A DNA stretch of 59,675 nt from JARRNJ01 sp037385045 (GCA_037385045.1 JARRNJ010000003.1:1-59675), one strand, 5' to 3'. Shown: positions 8,479-16,841, counted from the stretch's first letter. Made by a program: numbers and translations. The notes: generated from the sequence alone by a model not told the origin.

Positions 8479-9840
8479 CTACAACCCGTAGCGCTTGAGC
8501 TTGTACCACAGCGCCCGCTCACTGATCTCCAGCAATCGTGCCGCAGCCGCTTTATTGTCATGGGTACGCCGCAGCGCCTCCTCGATCAGCACCACCTCAA
8601 GCTCCTCCACCTGCGGGCGCAACGCCAGCGATTCCGGCCCGCAAAACACGGGCGCGGCCGCGGCCGCCGGTGCGCTGGAAACGTCAGCCGGCAGGTGTTC
8701 GGGCAGCACCTGGGAACCCCGGCACAAGACCGCGGCGCGCTCCATCAGGTTTTCCAACTCGCGCACGTTGCCCGGCCAGTCATAGGCCAGCAGCCGATCG
8801 AGGGTGGCCTGGGCCAGGCCCGGCGCCGGGCGGCCCAGCTCGGCGGCATACTTGGCGAGAAAATGCCCGGCCAGTGCCGGAATATCTTCCCGGCGCTCGC
8901 GCAGCAACGGCACGTCGATGCGCACCACGTTGAGGCGGAAGTACAGATCGGCGCGCAACACGCCGTCATCCACCGCCTGCTGGGGATCGCGGTTGGTGGC
9001 CGCGACAATGCGCAGATCCACCGGCACCGGCCTATGGCCCCCGAGACGCTCCACCGTGCCCTCCTGCACCACCCGCAGCAGCTTGGCCTGCAGCGCCGGC
9101 GGCATCTCGGTGATCTCGTCAAGAAACAGGGTGCCGCCGCTGGCCAATTCGCATTTGCCGGTCCGGTCGCTGGTGGCGCCGGTGAACGCCCCCTTACGGT
9201 GGCCGAACAACTCGCTCTCCAGCAGGTCGGCGGGAATGGCGGCGCAGTTGATGGGCACGAACAGGCCCTCGCGCTCCGAGGCCTGGTGCAGGGCGCGGGC
9301 CACCAGTTCCTTGCCGGTGCCGGTTTCGCCGACGATGAGCACACTGCTGCGCGCCGGCGCCACCTGCCGGACCAGCGCGTACAGCTCCTGCATCCGCGGG
9401 CTCGAGCCGACGAATTCACCCCAGCCCCTGGCGACCTCGTCGCGCAGGAAACGGTTTTCCCGCTGCACCGCGCTCACGGCCAGGGCACGGGTGACCGCCA
9501 ACTCCACCGTTTCCATCTCGAACGGGCGGATGATGTAGTCGGCCGCGCCCAGCTTCATGGCTTCCACCGCCGACTCGATGGTGCCGAACGCGGTCAGGAC
9601 GATGACCGGAACTTCCTCTCCGCGCTCACGCAGGGCCCGCAACAACGCCAACCCGTCCATGCGCGGCATGCGCAAATCGGTGAGCACCAGATCGAACGAA
9701 CCCTGGTCGAACGCCGCCAGCGCCGCCTCGCCGTCGGCCGCCAGGCACACCTCGTGGCCCATGTTCTTCAGCGACAGCTCCAGCAGGCGCCGCATCTTCA
9801 CCTCGTCATCGACCACCAGAATCCGCTTCACCTCAGTCAT
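8479..9840 (-). CDS. Sigma-54-dependent NtrC-family response regulator
   Basis: A 453-residue activator of sigma-54 RNA polymerase. The receiver domain (1-120) has the acidic pair DDE at 11-13, phospho-acceptor Asp55 in LVLTDLRMP and Thr83, but the usually invariant Lys of the KPF motif is Arg105 (IIRPFEME). The AAA+ domain holds Walker A GETGTGKE (171-178), the sigma-54-contacting GAFTGA loop (217-222), Walker B LFLDEI and an arginine-finger region near YFRLNV. A Fis-type helix-turn-helix ends the protein (EISERALWYKLKRYGL). It overlaps the sensor kinase gene by 4 bp, so the two form an operon. Candidate targets are the -24/-12 promoters at 13889 and 19086. Confidence 0.93.
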   Translation of the reverse strand: MTEVKRILVVDDEVKMRRLLELSLKNMGHEVCLAADGEAALAAFDQGSFDLVLTDLRMPRMDGLALLRALRERGEEVPVIVLTAFGTIESAVEAMKLGAADYIIRPFEMETVELAVTRALAVSAVQRENRFLRDEVARGWGEFVGSSPRMQELYALVRQVAPARSSVLIVGETGTGKELVARALHQASEREGLFVPINCAAIPADLLESELFGHRKGAFTGATSDRTGKCELASGGTLFLDEITEMPPALQAKLLRVVQEGTVERLGGHRPVPVDLRIVAATNRDPQQAVDDGVLRADLYFRLNVVRIDVPLLRERREDIPALAGHFLAKYAAELGRPAPGLAQATLDRLLAYDWPGNVRELENLMERAAVLCRGSQVLPEHLPADVSSAPAAAAAPVFCGPESLALRPQVEELEVVLIEEALRRTHDNKAAAARLLEISERALWYKLKRYGL

Positions 9841-11609
9841 TGGTCACTCTGCCATTGCCGTTGAAAACGCATATCGAAGCAGGCCCCGCCCCAGGGCCCT
9901 TCGGTGACGGCGATCACGCCGCGATGGACCTGGACGATCTGCTGGACGATGGTCAGCCCCAGGCCGACGCCGCCTTCGCGGCGGCTGAAGAACGGGTCGA
10001 ACACCCGCTGGCGCGACTCGGGCGCGATGCCCGGCCCATCGTCGAACACCTGCACCCGCAGCGCCTGCGGTTCATCGCTGGTGCGGATACCTACGCGACC
10101 GCCCTCGGGGACGAAGTGCAGCGCGTTCAGCACCAGGTTGAGAAACACCTGCGTGAGCTGCTCCCGGTCACAGGCGAGCACGGCGTCGGCGGCATCAAAC
10201 TCGCGCAGCATGGTGACACCCTTCTTTTGCGCCTTTGAATCAAGCAGGTTGAGGACGTTGCCGGCAATGTCATGCAAGTCATGCAGCTTGAAGTCCGGCG
10301 GCCGCGGGCTGGCGCACTCCAACAGCATGGTCACCAGCCGGTTGAGCCGGTCGGTCTCGCTGACGATGTAGCCGGACAATTCGCGCTCCTTGTCGCCCAG
10401 GTCCGGTTGGCGCTCCAGCAGCTGCGCGGAGCTGCGCAAAATCCCGAGCGGCGTGCGCACTTCGTGGGCCATGATGGCGGCCATTTCGCCCACCACCGCC
10501 AGCTTGCCCGCCCGTACGATCTGCTCGCGCGACTGTTCCAGGGCGTCGATCATATCGATATAGGCCCGATTGAGCTCGCTCACCTCCGAAATTGCCGTGG
10601 GCGGCATGGGCTCGGCCTGGGGCACCTGGTCCTTGCGAAAACGGCGGGTGAATTGGGTCAGGGCGACGATCGGCCGGGCGATACGACCCGCCAGGCGGGT
10701 GGAGGTCCACACTGCCACCGCCAGGGTCAACAACAGCACCGTAACCATGGCCCACAGCAGTCGCCAGATGGGTCGATAGGCGTCGCGGGTGGGCTCGACC
10801 ATGAGCATGTGCCAGCCCAACCCCGGGAAGTGCTGGTAGCCGCCGGATGCGGCGGTACCCACCAACAGGGAGCCTTCACCCAACAGATTTCCATCGCGCA
10901 CCGCCGTCGGCGCGGCATCGCCGCGCGCCACCCAGGAACCCAGGTCCAACCGTGCCACGTCGGTGCGCGCCCGCAGGCGCCGGGACGCGCCGATGGCCCG
11001 GCCGCGGGCGTCGATCAGCACCGTATCGCGCGGGCCGCCGGCGGCATCATCCAGCAGCGCCAGCACCGCGTTCCAGTCCAACATGGCGTAGAGACTGCCC
11101 ACGTCGCCCTTGCCGAACGCGTCGGGCACCGGCGTGCGCAGGGCCACGGTGCCGCCGGCACGGTCGGCCACCGGCTGCATCTGGACCTCGGCGGCGGCGT
11201 CGCCGGGCACCCGGCTCCAGTGCGCAATGGCCGGCGCCTGCCGGCCGATCAGCGCCGGGTCGCTGGAGGCGACGATGCGGCCCTGGCGGTCGGTGCAAAA
11301 CAAAGCGGTGTAGGTCGCACCCTGGCCCGTGCGCAATCGGGACAGGAAGCTGGACAGGCGCTTATCGACGTCGTTGACCCGGATGTCCTGCATCACTTCC
11401 AGGCGGCGCCAGATGCGGATGTTTTCCAGTTGGGCGAAGAGGAAGGTGTCGATGCGCTGCATCGCGGCGCTGGCGCCGGATTGGAGATTGCCGGCAATCT
11501 CCGACTGCAGGGTGATACGCACCTCATAGAACGACAGTGCGCCCATCAACATAATGGCACCCAATACAAGCCAGAAAAAAGCACGCAGCAAGGCGTTACG
11601 GATCGTCAC
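9837..11609 (-). CDS. Membrane sensor histidine kinase (Cache-HAMP-HisKA)
   Basis: A 590-residue inner-membrane kinase. TM1 is about residues 8-28 and TM2 about 284-305; between them lies a 250-residue periplasmic sensor with a Cache-like layout (TDRQGRIVASSDPALIG near 106-122, LIDARGRAIGASRR near 198-211). HAMP follows (LAGRIARPIVALTQF), then HisKA with phospho-acceptor His382 in AAIMAHEVRTPLGIL, and a HATPase_c with DDGPGIA and GVGLGLTIV glycine boxes. It would phosphorylate the overlapping sigma-54 activator. The periplasmic ligand is unknown; a porin and a periplasmic-binding-type protein are encoded divergently just beyond it. Confidence 0.93.
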   Translation of the reverse strand: MTIRNALLRAFFWLVLGAIMLMGALSFYEVRITLQSEIAGNLQSGASAAMQRIDTFLFAQLENIRIWRRLEVMQDIRVNDVDKRLSSFLSRLRTGQGATYTALFCTDRQGRIVASSDPALIGRQAPAIAHWSRVPGDAAAEVQMQPVADRAGGTVALRTPVPDAFGKGDVGSLYAMLDWNAVLALLDDAAGGPRDTVLIDARGRAIGASRRLRARTDVARLDLGSWVARGDAAPTAVRDGNLLGEGSLLVGTAASGGYQHFPGLGWHMLMVEPTRDAYRPIWRLLWAMVTVLLLTLAVAVWTSTRLAGRIARPIVALTQFTRRFRKDQVPQAEPMPPTAISEVSELNRAYIDMIDALEQSREQIVRAGKLAVVGEMAAIMAHEVRTPLGILRSSAQLLERQPDLGDKERELSGYIVSETDRLNRLVTMLLECASPRPPDFKLHDLHDIAGNVLNLLDSKAQKKGVTMLREFDAADAVLACDREQLTQVFLNLVLNALHFVPEGGRVGIRTSDEPQALRVQVFDDGPGIAPESRQRVFDPFFSRREGGVGLGLTIVQQIVQVHRGVIAVTEGPWGGACFDMRFQRQWQSDQ

Positions 11610-12142
11610 GACCGCAGGATACCTCCCTGCGGGCCGCGCCGGCAGCCCCCGACCTTTCCAACTCGTAATGTGGGAGGGTACGCGCCCATACGGTTCGGAA
11701 AGGTGCGCGCGTACATGGACGGGTATAATCCCGGATCGCCGGAATGGATCGCCGGGCTCCCCGGCCAGGGGCGTCGTGCCGGGCCCGGGCCGCCCGTGGA
11801 CCAGGCGTCACTCCGGACCGAACCTGAACAACGAATATCGCGCCGATTGACGCCGCCGGTCACCTGGACGTTCGCGATCTTAGCCCGCATATCTTACCGG
11901 GATCGCGGGAGCAGGCGCGGGATTCGGGGCCGTAGGCGCCGCTCTGGACTGAACGTGGTAGCTGTAGCTACCACCTGAAGGAAGAGCAAGCCTACGGGCG
12001 CGCAGCCCAGCCTGAGCCGCGATAGGACGACGGCGAAGACCATGTGTCATCACGTCACGGACTGCCATGATCCAATTTTTGCGATATCTTTCCACTACTT
12101 CTCCAGCAGCCGTCGGCCGCCCGGTGAGATATACGGGCTAAT
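11610..12142. other. 533-bp divergent intergenic region
   Basis: This spacer separates the sensor kinase from the porin and must hold both promoters. A TATAAT hexamer is seen at 11724-11729 (plus strand) without a clear -35. A perfect hairpin occupies 11955-11974. Several short ORFs cross the region but none has recognisable protein character. No convincing GG-N10-GC sigma-54 site upstream of the porin was found. Nothing else is supported. Confidence 0.5.
11955..11974 (+). repeat. Perfect inverted repeat (hairpin)
   Basis: GTGGTAGCTGTAGCTACCAC is a 9-bp perfect stem with a 2-base centre, 169 bp upstream of the porin start. There is no following T-run, so it is not a standard terminator. It could be an operator dyad for a dimeric regulator or a structured leader element. 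Confidence 0.5.
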
Positions 12143-13228
12143 ATGCCACGGTTCCGCTTCCTACTGGCCCAGGCCGCCCTGGGACTCGCCGCCCTCATCC
12201 TGCCGGCGGCCCATGCCGCCCCGGACCCCTGGAACCATGCACCTTATCAGCTGGGCCAGGGACTGCATTTCCCCGACCGGGGCCTGGACCTCGGCGGCTA
12301 TCTGAGCCTGCAGTATGAGAATCTGCGGCGGCGGACATCGGCCTTCAGTGTTCACGATCTGAGCCTGTTCGTGAACAAACGTTTCGGCAGCCGCTGGAAC
12401 GTATTCACCGAAATGGAGGTCGGCGATGCCCTGAGCGTCACCAAAGAAGGGGACGTCAGCCATCACGCCGAGTTCGATATCGAACGCCTTTACGCCGACT
12501 ACCGGGTCAGCCCGGCGGTAACGTTGCGCTTCGGCAAATTCCTCACCCCGGTGGGCCGCTGGAACATGATTCACGCCGACCCGCTGGTCTGGACCGTGTC
12601 ACGCCCGCTGACCACGGCAGCGGCATTCGCGCGCCACGCCACGGGGGCGATGATCTACGGCTCCCTGCCGGCGGCCGGCCGCGACCTCGACTACTGGCTG
12701 TTCGCCGACGACACCGCACAGCTCGACCCGCTGCAGCGCAAGGAGCCCGCGTTCGACACCCCGGGCTCCAGCCTGACCCTGACCAACAACTTCAACCGCG
12801 CCGCGGGCGGGCGTTTGCAATACCACTTCATGGGCGACCGCTTCAGTGTCGGCGCGTCCTATCTGTATTTCGAGATGCAGAAACCCCGGGAGGACCGCAG
12901 TCTCCTCGGCGCCGACTTCTACTGGAACACCCGCTACGTGGAGCTGAGCGGTGAAGCGGTCTACCGTACCATCGCCGGCTCGTCCCGCTCGGATGAACGC
13001 GGCGCCTTCATTCAGGCCGTGGTGCCGGTCCCGCACCACCTGTACCTGGTGGCGCGGCACGAGCATTATCACACCGCCGTTCTGGCCGCTGCGCCGACCC
13101 TCAACACTTTCGGCATCACCTACCGGCCGCGCCCACCCATCTCCCTAAAGCTCGAATACCGCACCGGCCGCAACAATGCTGAGGCCGCCCCCAGCGGCTG
13201 GCTCGGCTCGCTGGCGATCCTGTTCTGA
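12143..13228 (+). CDS. Outer-membrane porin-like beta-barrel
   Basis: A 361-residue protein with a Sec signal peptide (MPRFRFLLAQAALGLAALIL, likely cleaved after AHA near residue 25). The mature part consists of alternating amphipathic strands (DLGGYLSLQYENLRR, WNVFTEMEVGDAL, VTLRFGKFLTPVGRWNM, FSVGASYLYFEMQK, ISLKLEYRTGRN) and ends in a C-terminal phenylalanine (SLAILF), the outer-membrane assembly signal. FGKFLTPVGRWNMIHADPLVW resembles phosphate-selective/OprO-P-like and other 16-strand porins of proteobacteria. The substrate is unknown. It sits 3 bp before the PBP-like gene, so they are probably co-expressed. Confidence 0.75.
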   Translation: MPRFRFLLAQAALGLAALILPAAHAAPDPWNHAPYQLGQGLHFPDRGLDLGGYLSLQYENLRRRTSAFSVHDLSLFVNKRFGSRWNVFTEMEVGDALSVTKEGDVSHHAEFDIERLYADYRVSPAVTLRFGKFLTPVGRWNMIHADPLVWTVSRPLTTAAAFARHATGAMIYGSLPAAGRDLDYWLFADDTAQLDPLQRKEPAFDTPGSSLTLTNNFNRAAGGRLQYHFMGDRFSVGASYLYFEMQKPREDRSLLGADFYWNTRYVELSGEAVYRTIAGSSRSDERGAFIQAVVPVPHHLYLVARHEHYHTAVLAAAPTLNTFGITYRPRPPISLKLEYRTGRNNAEAAPSGWLGSLAILF

Positions 13229-13231
13229 GCA

Positions 13232-13738
13232 ATGGCCCGCGCCCGCCATCGTCTGCTCCTGTATGCGGCTCTGACGGCGGCGCTATGGGCCGGAGGCGGC
13301 GGCGCCCGGGCCGCCGGCATCGCCGTCATCGTAGCCCGCAGCGGGCCGCGCCTGGAACTCGACCGCGCCACCTTGCGGGACATTTATCTGAAAAAGGTCT
13401 TCGTCAGCGCCCGCGGCGTCGCGTTCATTCCCGTCAATCTGCCGCCGGACCACGTTTTGCGCCGGGCCTTTTCCCGCGCCCTGCTGCACGAGTCCGGCGA
13501 CCAACTGCAGGCGTATTGGAACCAGCGTTACTTTCACGGCGTGCGCCCGCCGTACGTGCTCGGCTCCCAGACCGCGGTGGTGCGGTTCGTGGCCCGCACC
13601 CCGGGCGCCGTGGGCTACGTGGCGCCGTGCCGGGTCGACTCCAGTGTCCGCCGCATTCTGCTGCTGCCCCTGCCGGCCGCCGAAAGCAGGGCCGTCGACC
13701 GGCTCTGCCCCGGCACGCCCGCCGGGGACGGCTCCTGA
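13232..13738 (+). CDS. PstS-like periplasmic binding-domain protein
   Basis: A 168-residue exported protein; residues 1-27 (MARARHRLLLYAALTAALWA to ARA) form a signal peptide. The mature region reads IAVIVARSGPRLELDRATLR, DIYLKKVFVSARGVAFIPVN, FSRALLHESGDQLQAYWNQR and GAVGYVAPC, which matches the short PBP-like (phosphate-binding superfamily) proteins that represent about half of a full PstS. Such truncated forms usually have no ABC transporter and often accompany signalling proteins or porins. Here the upstream neighbour is the porin and the nearby divergent sensor kinase could be its client, which is inference. Confidence 0.7.
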   Translation: MARARHRLLLYAALTAALWAGGGGARAAGIAVIVARSGPRLELDRATLRDIYLKKVFVSARGVAFIPVNLPPDHVLRRAFSRALLHESGDQLQAYWNQRYFHGVRPPYVLGSQTAVVRFVARTPGAVGYVAPCRVDSSVRRILLLPLPAAESRAVDRLCPGTPAGDGS

Positions 13739-13797
13739 CGCCGCCCCCGGACACCAGCACAGCCGCCGCCATTCCAGCGCAAAGTCCGCAAAAAGGG

Positions 13798-13830
13798 TGC
13801 GAAAAATTTTGCAGGGTGCAAGCCCTTGCG
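13798..13830 (+). promoter_or_regulatory. Two tandem dyads, candidate activator sites
   Basis: TGCGAAAAATTTTGCA (13798-13813) and TGCAAGCCCTTGCG (13817-13830) are both near-palindromes with TGC outer ends, centred about 18 bp apart. They lie about 75-95 bp upstream of the -24/-12 element at 13889, the usual range for enhancer sites of NtrC-family activators. No matching copy was found upstream of the second sigma-54 promoter, so specificity is uncertain. Confidence 0.4.
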
Positions 13831-13888
13831 CGCTGCCCGCATCCGCATCTTGATCGTCAATTAACATAATTTCAATCAGTTACTGATT

Positions 13889-13904
13889 TGGCACGAATCT
13901 CGCT
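13889..13904 (+). promoter_or_regulatory. Sigma-54 (-24/-12) promoter
   Basis: TGGCACGAATCTCGCT has GG at 13890-13891 and GC at 13902-13903, exactly ten bases apart, and matches the TGGCACG-N4-TTGC consensus with a single T-to-C difference in the -12 box. Transcription would begin near 13915, 29 bases before the ATG at 13944. It serves the five-gene cluster starting with the thermostable-hemolysin-family gene. Confidence 0.6.
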
Positions 13905-13943
13905 CGATGACCGGCAGTTGTTGCCACCGATGTGAGTCCGTCC

Positions 13944-14681
13944 ATGACCGACGACAAGTTGTTATCGTCCGATCCCTGCCTCGTCCCGGGTGTCCAGCCT
14001 CTGCTCAGCGAACTCAAGCAGCCCATAAGCCTGTGGGTTCATTGCCCGGATGATCCGCAACGCGGTCCGGTGGAGGATTTTGTCCGCCGGGTGTTTCTGC
14101 GCCACTACGGTGCCACGCTCAGCGGGACTTACCCGACGTTGCTGTCATTCAATACGGGGCGCCGGCTACGCGCCGCGGTGGGCGTCCGCGCCGCCGCTGG
14201 CGGGAGTACCTTCGCCGAGTATTACCTGCCCGGCCCGGCCGAGCGCCTGATCGCCGCCCGTTGGAATCAACCGGTGGCCCGCAGCCGGCTGGCGGAGGTC
14301 GGCAACCTGGCCCTGGCGAGCCCCGGTGACGCACGCTGGCTCATCGCCGCGGTGACCACGTTCCTGCACGCCCGCGGCTACCGCTGGGTGCTGTTCACCG
14401 CCATCCGGCCCCTGTTCAACGCCTTCCGGCGACTGGGCCTCAACCCGGTGGCGCTGGGCCCGGCCAATCCGGCCCGCCTGCCCGATGGCGGGCGCGACTG
14501 GGGAAGCTATTACGACGGCGGGCCGGTGGTCTGCGTCGGCGACGTCCAGGCCGGCTACGCGAAGCTCAGTCGCTCGGTGCGTGACGGCCAGCCCATGTTG
14601 CGCCGCCTGCTGGGCGACGCCGTACGTGCGAGCCTGCCCTGCTCGCACTGCGCCAAGACTGCGAAAGCAGGTGCGCGATGA
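13944..14681 (+). CDS. Thermostable-hemolysin-family protein (PF12261-like)
   Basis: A 245-residue soluble protein. The diagnostic blocks are FVRRVFLRHYGATLSGTYPT, FAEYYLPGPAERLIA, LAEVGNLALASPGDARWLIA, YRWVLFTAIRPLFNAFRRLG and WGSYYDGGP, as in the family founded by Vibrio delta-VPH thermostable hemolysin. The fold looks GNAT/LuxI-like, with a central VGNLA strand and a GDARWLI loop, so I suspect an acyltransferase rather than a toxin; that is inference. It has no signal peptide. A CSHC pair sits near the C-terminus. An alternative GTG lies four codons upstream; the ATG has GTGAG before it. It overlaps the AMP ligase by 4 bp and heads the operon behind a sigma-54 promoter. Confidence 0.8.
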   Translation: MTDDKLLSSDPCLVPGVQPLLSELKQPISLWVHCPDDPQRGPVEDFVRRVFLRHYGATLSGTYPTLLSFNTGRRLRAAVGVRAAAGGSTFAEYYLPGPAERLIAARWNQPVARSRLAEVGNLALASPGDARWLIAAVTTFLHARGYRWVLFTAIRPLFNAFRRLGLNPVALGPANPARLPDGGRDWGSYYDGGPVVCVGDVQAGYAKLSRSVRDGQPMLRRLLGDAVRASLPCSHCAKTAKAGAR

Positions 14682-16168
14682 ATCAGATCCTGCAACGCAT
14701 CACCTCGCACGCACGCCAGCGCCCGACCCAGCCAGCCGTGCTCGACCATGGCGGCAGCCTCACCTACCGCGAGCTGGACAGCGAAATCCGGCGCCTGGCG
14801 GGGCTGCTGCGCAGCCGCCGCGTCGCCTGGCTGATGGGCAACAGCTGTGCCTGGGCGGTGCTGGACCTCGCGGTTCAGTCCAACAGCGCGGTGGGCATAC
14901 CCATACCGCCGTTCTTTTCCGACGCCCAACTGGAGCACGTGCTGGGCGACGCCCGGCCGGACCTGGTGGTCACTGATCAACCCCAGCGGTTGATCGGCCT
15001 GCTGCACATGTCGCCGGCGGTGGAACTGTGGGTGGCGGGCCGCCGGCTCAGCTGGTTCCGCCTGGCCGCGGCCGACACCGCCCCGCTGCCCGGGGACACC
15101 GCCAAACTCACCTACACTTCCGGCACCACCGGGCGGCCGAAGGGCGTATGCCTGGGGGCCGCAGCGCTGGCGCAAGTCACCATGAGCCTCAGCCAAGCCG
15201 TGCAGGCGACACCCGACGACCGCAGCTTGGCGTTGCTGCCCCTGTCGACCCTGCTGGAGAACATCGGCGGCGTCTACGCCCCCCTGTACAGCGGCGCCCA
15301 GGCCTGTCTGCCCGATCTGACCGACTGCGGGCTGCGCGGGTCCAGCGGGGCCGATCCGGCACAGGTGATAGCCGCCCTGGATCATTTCCGACCGACCTCC
15401 ACCATCCTGGTGCCGCAATTGCTCAAAGTCATGGTGGAGGCGGCCCAGCACGGTGCACCGGTGCCGGGCAGCCTGCGTTTCGCCGCCGTGGGCGGGGCGC
15501 ACACTGCGCCGGCGCTGATCGAACGCGCGCGGCGCCTGTCCCTGCCGGTCTACGAAGGCTACGGACTGTCCGAGGCCTGCTCGGTGGTGAGCCTCAACCT
15601 GCCGGACCGCGACCACGTCGGCAGCGCCGGTCGCGTATTACCCCACGCCCGGGTGCGTATCGCCGAGGACGGCGAGGTGGTGGTCGGCGGCACCCTGTTC
15701 ACCGGCTATCTCGGCCGGCCCGGACCTGCCGCGGGTGAATGGCGCACCGGCGACCTCGGGCGCCTGGACGCGGACGGCTACCTGCACATCACCGGCCGCA
15801 AACGCAGCGCCTACGTCACGGCCTACGGCCGCAACGTCTCTCCCGATTGGGTCGAAGGCGAGCTGTTGGCCACCAGCGCGGTGATGCAGGCGGCGGTATT
15901 CGGCGAAGGCCGGCCTTACAACGTCGCGGTGTTGGTGCCGCACCCGCGTGCCACCACCGGTGCCATCTTCCGGGCCATGGCGGAAACCAACCGGCGCCTG
16001 CCCGACTACGCGCGGGTGCCCCGCTGGATTATCGCCAACGACGTCTTCACGCCGGCCAACGGCCTGAGCCGCGGCAGCGGCAGCGTGAATCGCAGTGCCG
16101 TCGCCAACACTTATGCGGCGGAGATCGAAAACCTGTATGCACGAGAGGAAACCGATGTCCTTGTATGA
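14678..16168 (+). CDS. AMP-dependent synthetase/ligase
   Basis: A 496-residue member of the acyl/aryl-CoA synthetase (ANL) superfamily that would activate a carboxylic acid with ATP. Core motif A3 is TYTSGTTGRPKG (145-156), A5 is YEGYGLSEA (292-300), A7 TGDLG (357-361) and A8 GRKR (373-376). The C-terminal hinge and lid are present, but the A10 segment reads NGLSRGSGSVNR (461-472), with no lysine where adenylating enzymes normally carry their catalytic Lys. The protein is about 50-100 residues shorter than long-chain acyl-CoA synthetases. It is translationally coupled to both neighbours (4 bp upstream, 14 bp downstream). It probably feeds an acyl group to the oxidase or to the hemolysin-family protein. 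Confidence 0.9.
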   Translation: MNQILQRITSHARQRPTQPAVLDHGGSLTYRELDSEIRRLAGLLRSRRVAWLMGNSCAWAVLDLAVQSNSAVGIPIPPFFSDAQLEHVLGDARPDLVVTDQPQRLIGLLHMSPAVELWVAGRRLSWFRLAAADTAPLPGDTAKLTYTSGTTGRPKGVCLGAAALAQVTMSLSQAVQATPDDRSLALLPLSTLLENIGGVYAPLYSGAQACLPDLTDCGLRGSSGADPAQVIAALDHFRPTSTILVPQLLKVMVEAAQHGAPVPGSLRFAAVGGAHTAPALIERARRLSLPVYEGYGLSEACSVVSLNLPDRDHVGSAGRVLPHARVRIAEDGEVVVGGTLFTGYLGRPGPAAGEWRTGDLGRLDADGYLHITGRKRSAYVTAYGRNVSPDWVEGELLATSAVMQAAVFGEGRPYNVAVLVPHPRATTGAIFRAMAETNRRLPDYARVPRWIIANDVFTPANGLSRGSGSVNRSAVANTYAAEIENLYAREETDVLV

Positions 16169-16841
16169 ACGATTGTTGGCCGAAACCGGCGCCGCGCGCC
16201 GGCGGTTCATGGCAATACCCGTCCTGCAGCGCGCCCTGCACGGCAGTGTCAGCCGCAACGAATACCTGGCGTTCCTCGGCCAGGCCTATCACCACGTCCG
16301 GCACACGGTGCCGCTGCTGATGGCCTGCGGCCAGCATCTCCCGCAACGGCTGGACTGGCTGCGCGACGCCATGGGCGAATACATCGCCGAGGAAACCGGC
16401 CACGAGCGCTGGATCCTGGACGACATCCGCGCCACCGGCGGCGACGCCGACGCCGCGCGCGATGCGACCCCGTCGCCGGCCACGGAAGTGATGGTCGCCT
16501 ACGCCTACGACATGGTGACGCGCCGCAACCCGGTGGGCTTTCTGGGCATGGTGTTCGTGCTCGAAAGCACCAGCGCCCAATTGGCGACCCTGGCCGCCGA
16601 GGTGCTGCAGGGCTGCCTGAGACTGCCCGACGAGGCGCTGCGCTACCTTACCTCCCACGGAACCCTGGACCAGGACCATATCGCCTTTTACCGCACCCTG
16701 GTCGACCGCCTCGAGGAGCCCGGAGACCAGGACACGCTGATCCACAGCGCCAACATCTTCTACGGCCTCTACGGCGCCATCTTCGACAGCCTTCCGTCAT
16801 CCGTGCCGACCGCCGCGGAGGTTGCCACATGCGCGCAGTGA
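16155..16841 (+). CDS. Haem-oxygenase-like diiron oxidase (HDO family)
   Basis: A 228-residue all-helical protein of the TenA/PqqC/haem-oxygenase-like superfamily, annotated elsewhere as iron-containing redox enzyme. The start MSLYERLL follows GAGAGGAAA. Candidate metal ligands follow the HDO pattern: Glu80/His83 in AEETGHERW, Glu137 in FVLESTSAQ, then His168, Asp172 and His175 in SHGTLDQDHIAFY. The conserved AYHHVRHT helix precedes them. Family members include UndA (fatty acid to alkene), CADD and BesC, which use diiron and O2 to cleave or oxidise fatty or amino acids. Placed after an acyl-activating ligase, a fatty-acid-type substrate is plausible. Confidence 0.85.
   Translation: MSLYERLLAETGAARRRFMAIPVLQRALHGSVSRNEYLAFLGQAYHHVRHTVPLLMACGQHLPQRLDWLRDAMGEYIAEETGHERWILDDIRATGGDADAARDATPSPATEVMVAYAYDMVTRRNPVGFLGMVFVLESTSAQLATLAAEVLQGCLRLPDEALRYLTSHGTLDQDHIAFYRTLVDRLEEPGDQDTLIHSANIFYGLYGAIFDSLPSSVPTAAEVATCAQ

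Noticed and set aside
11610..11635. Sigma-54 site upstream of the sensor kinase
   Set aside because: GG-N10-GC spacing occurs, but the flanking bases do not match TGGCAC and it overlaps the start region.
11955..12060. c-di-GMP or other riboswitch upstream of the porin
   Set aside because: CAAGCCTACGGGC looked GEMM-like, but the ACGCAAAG core and second helix are missing.
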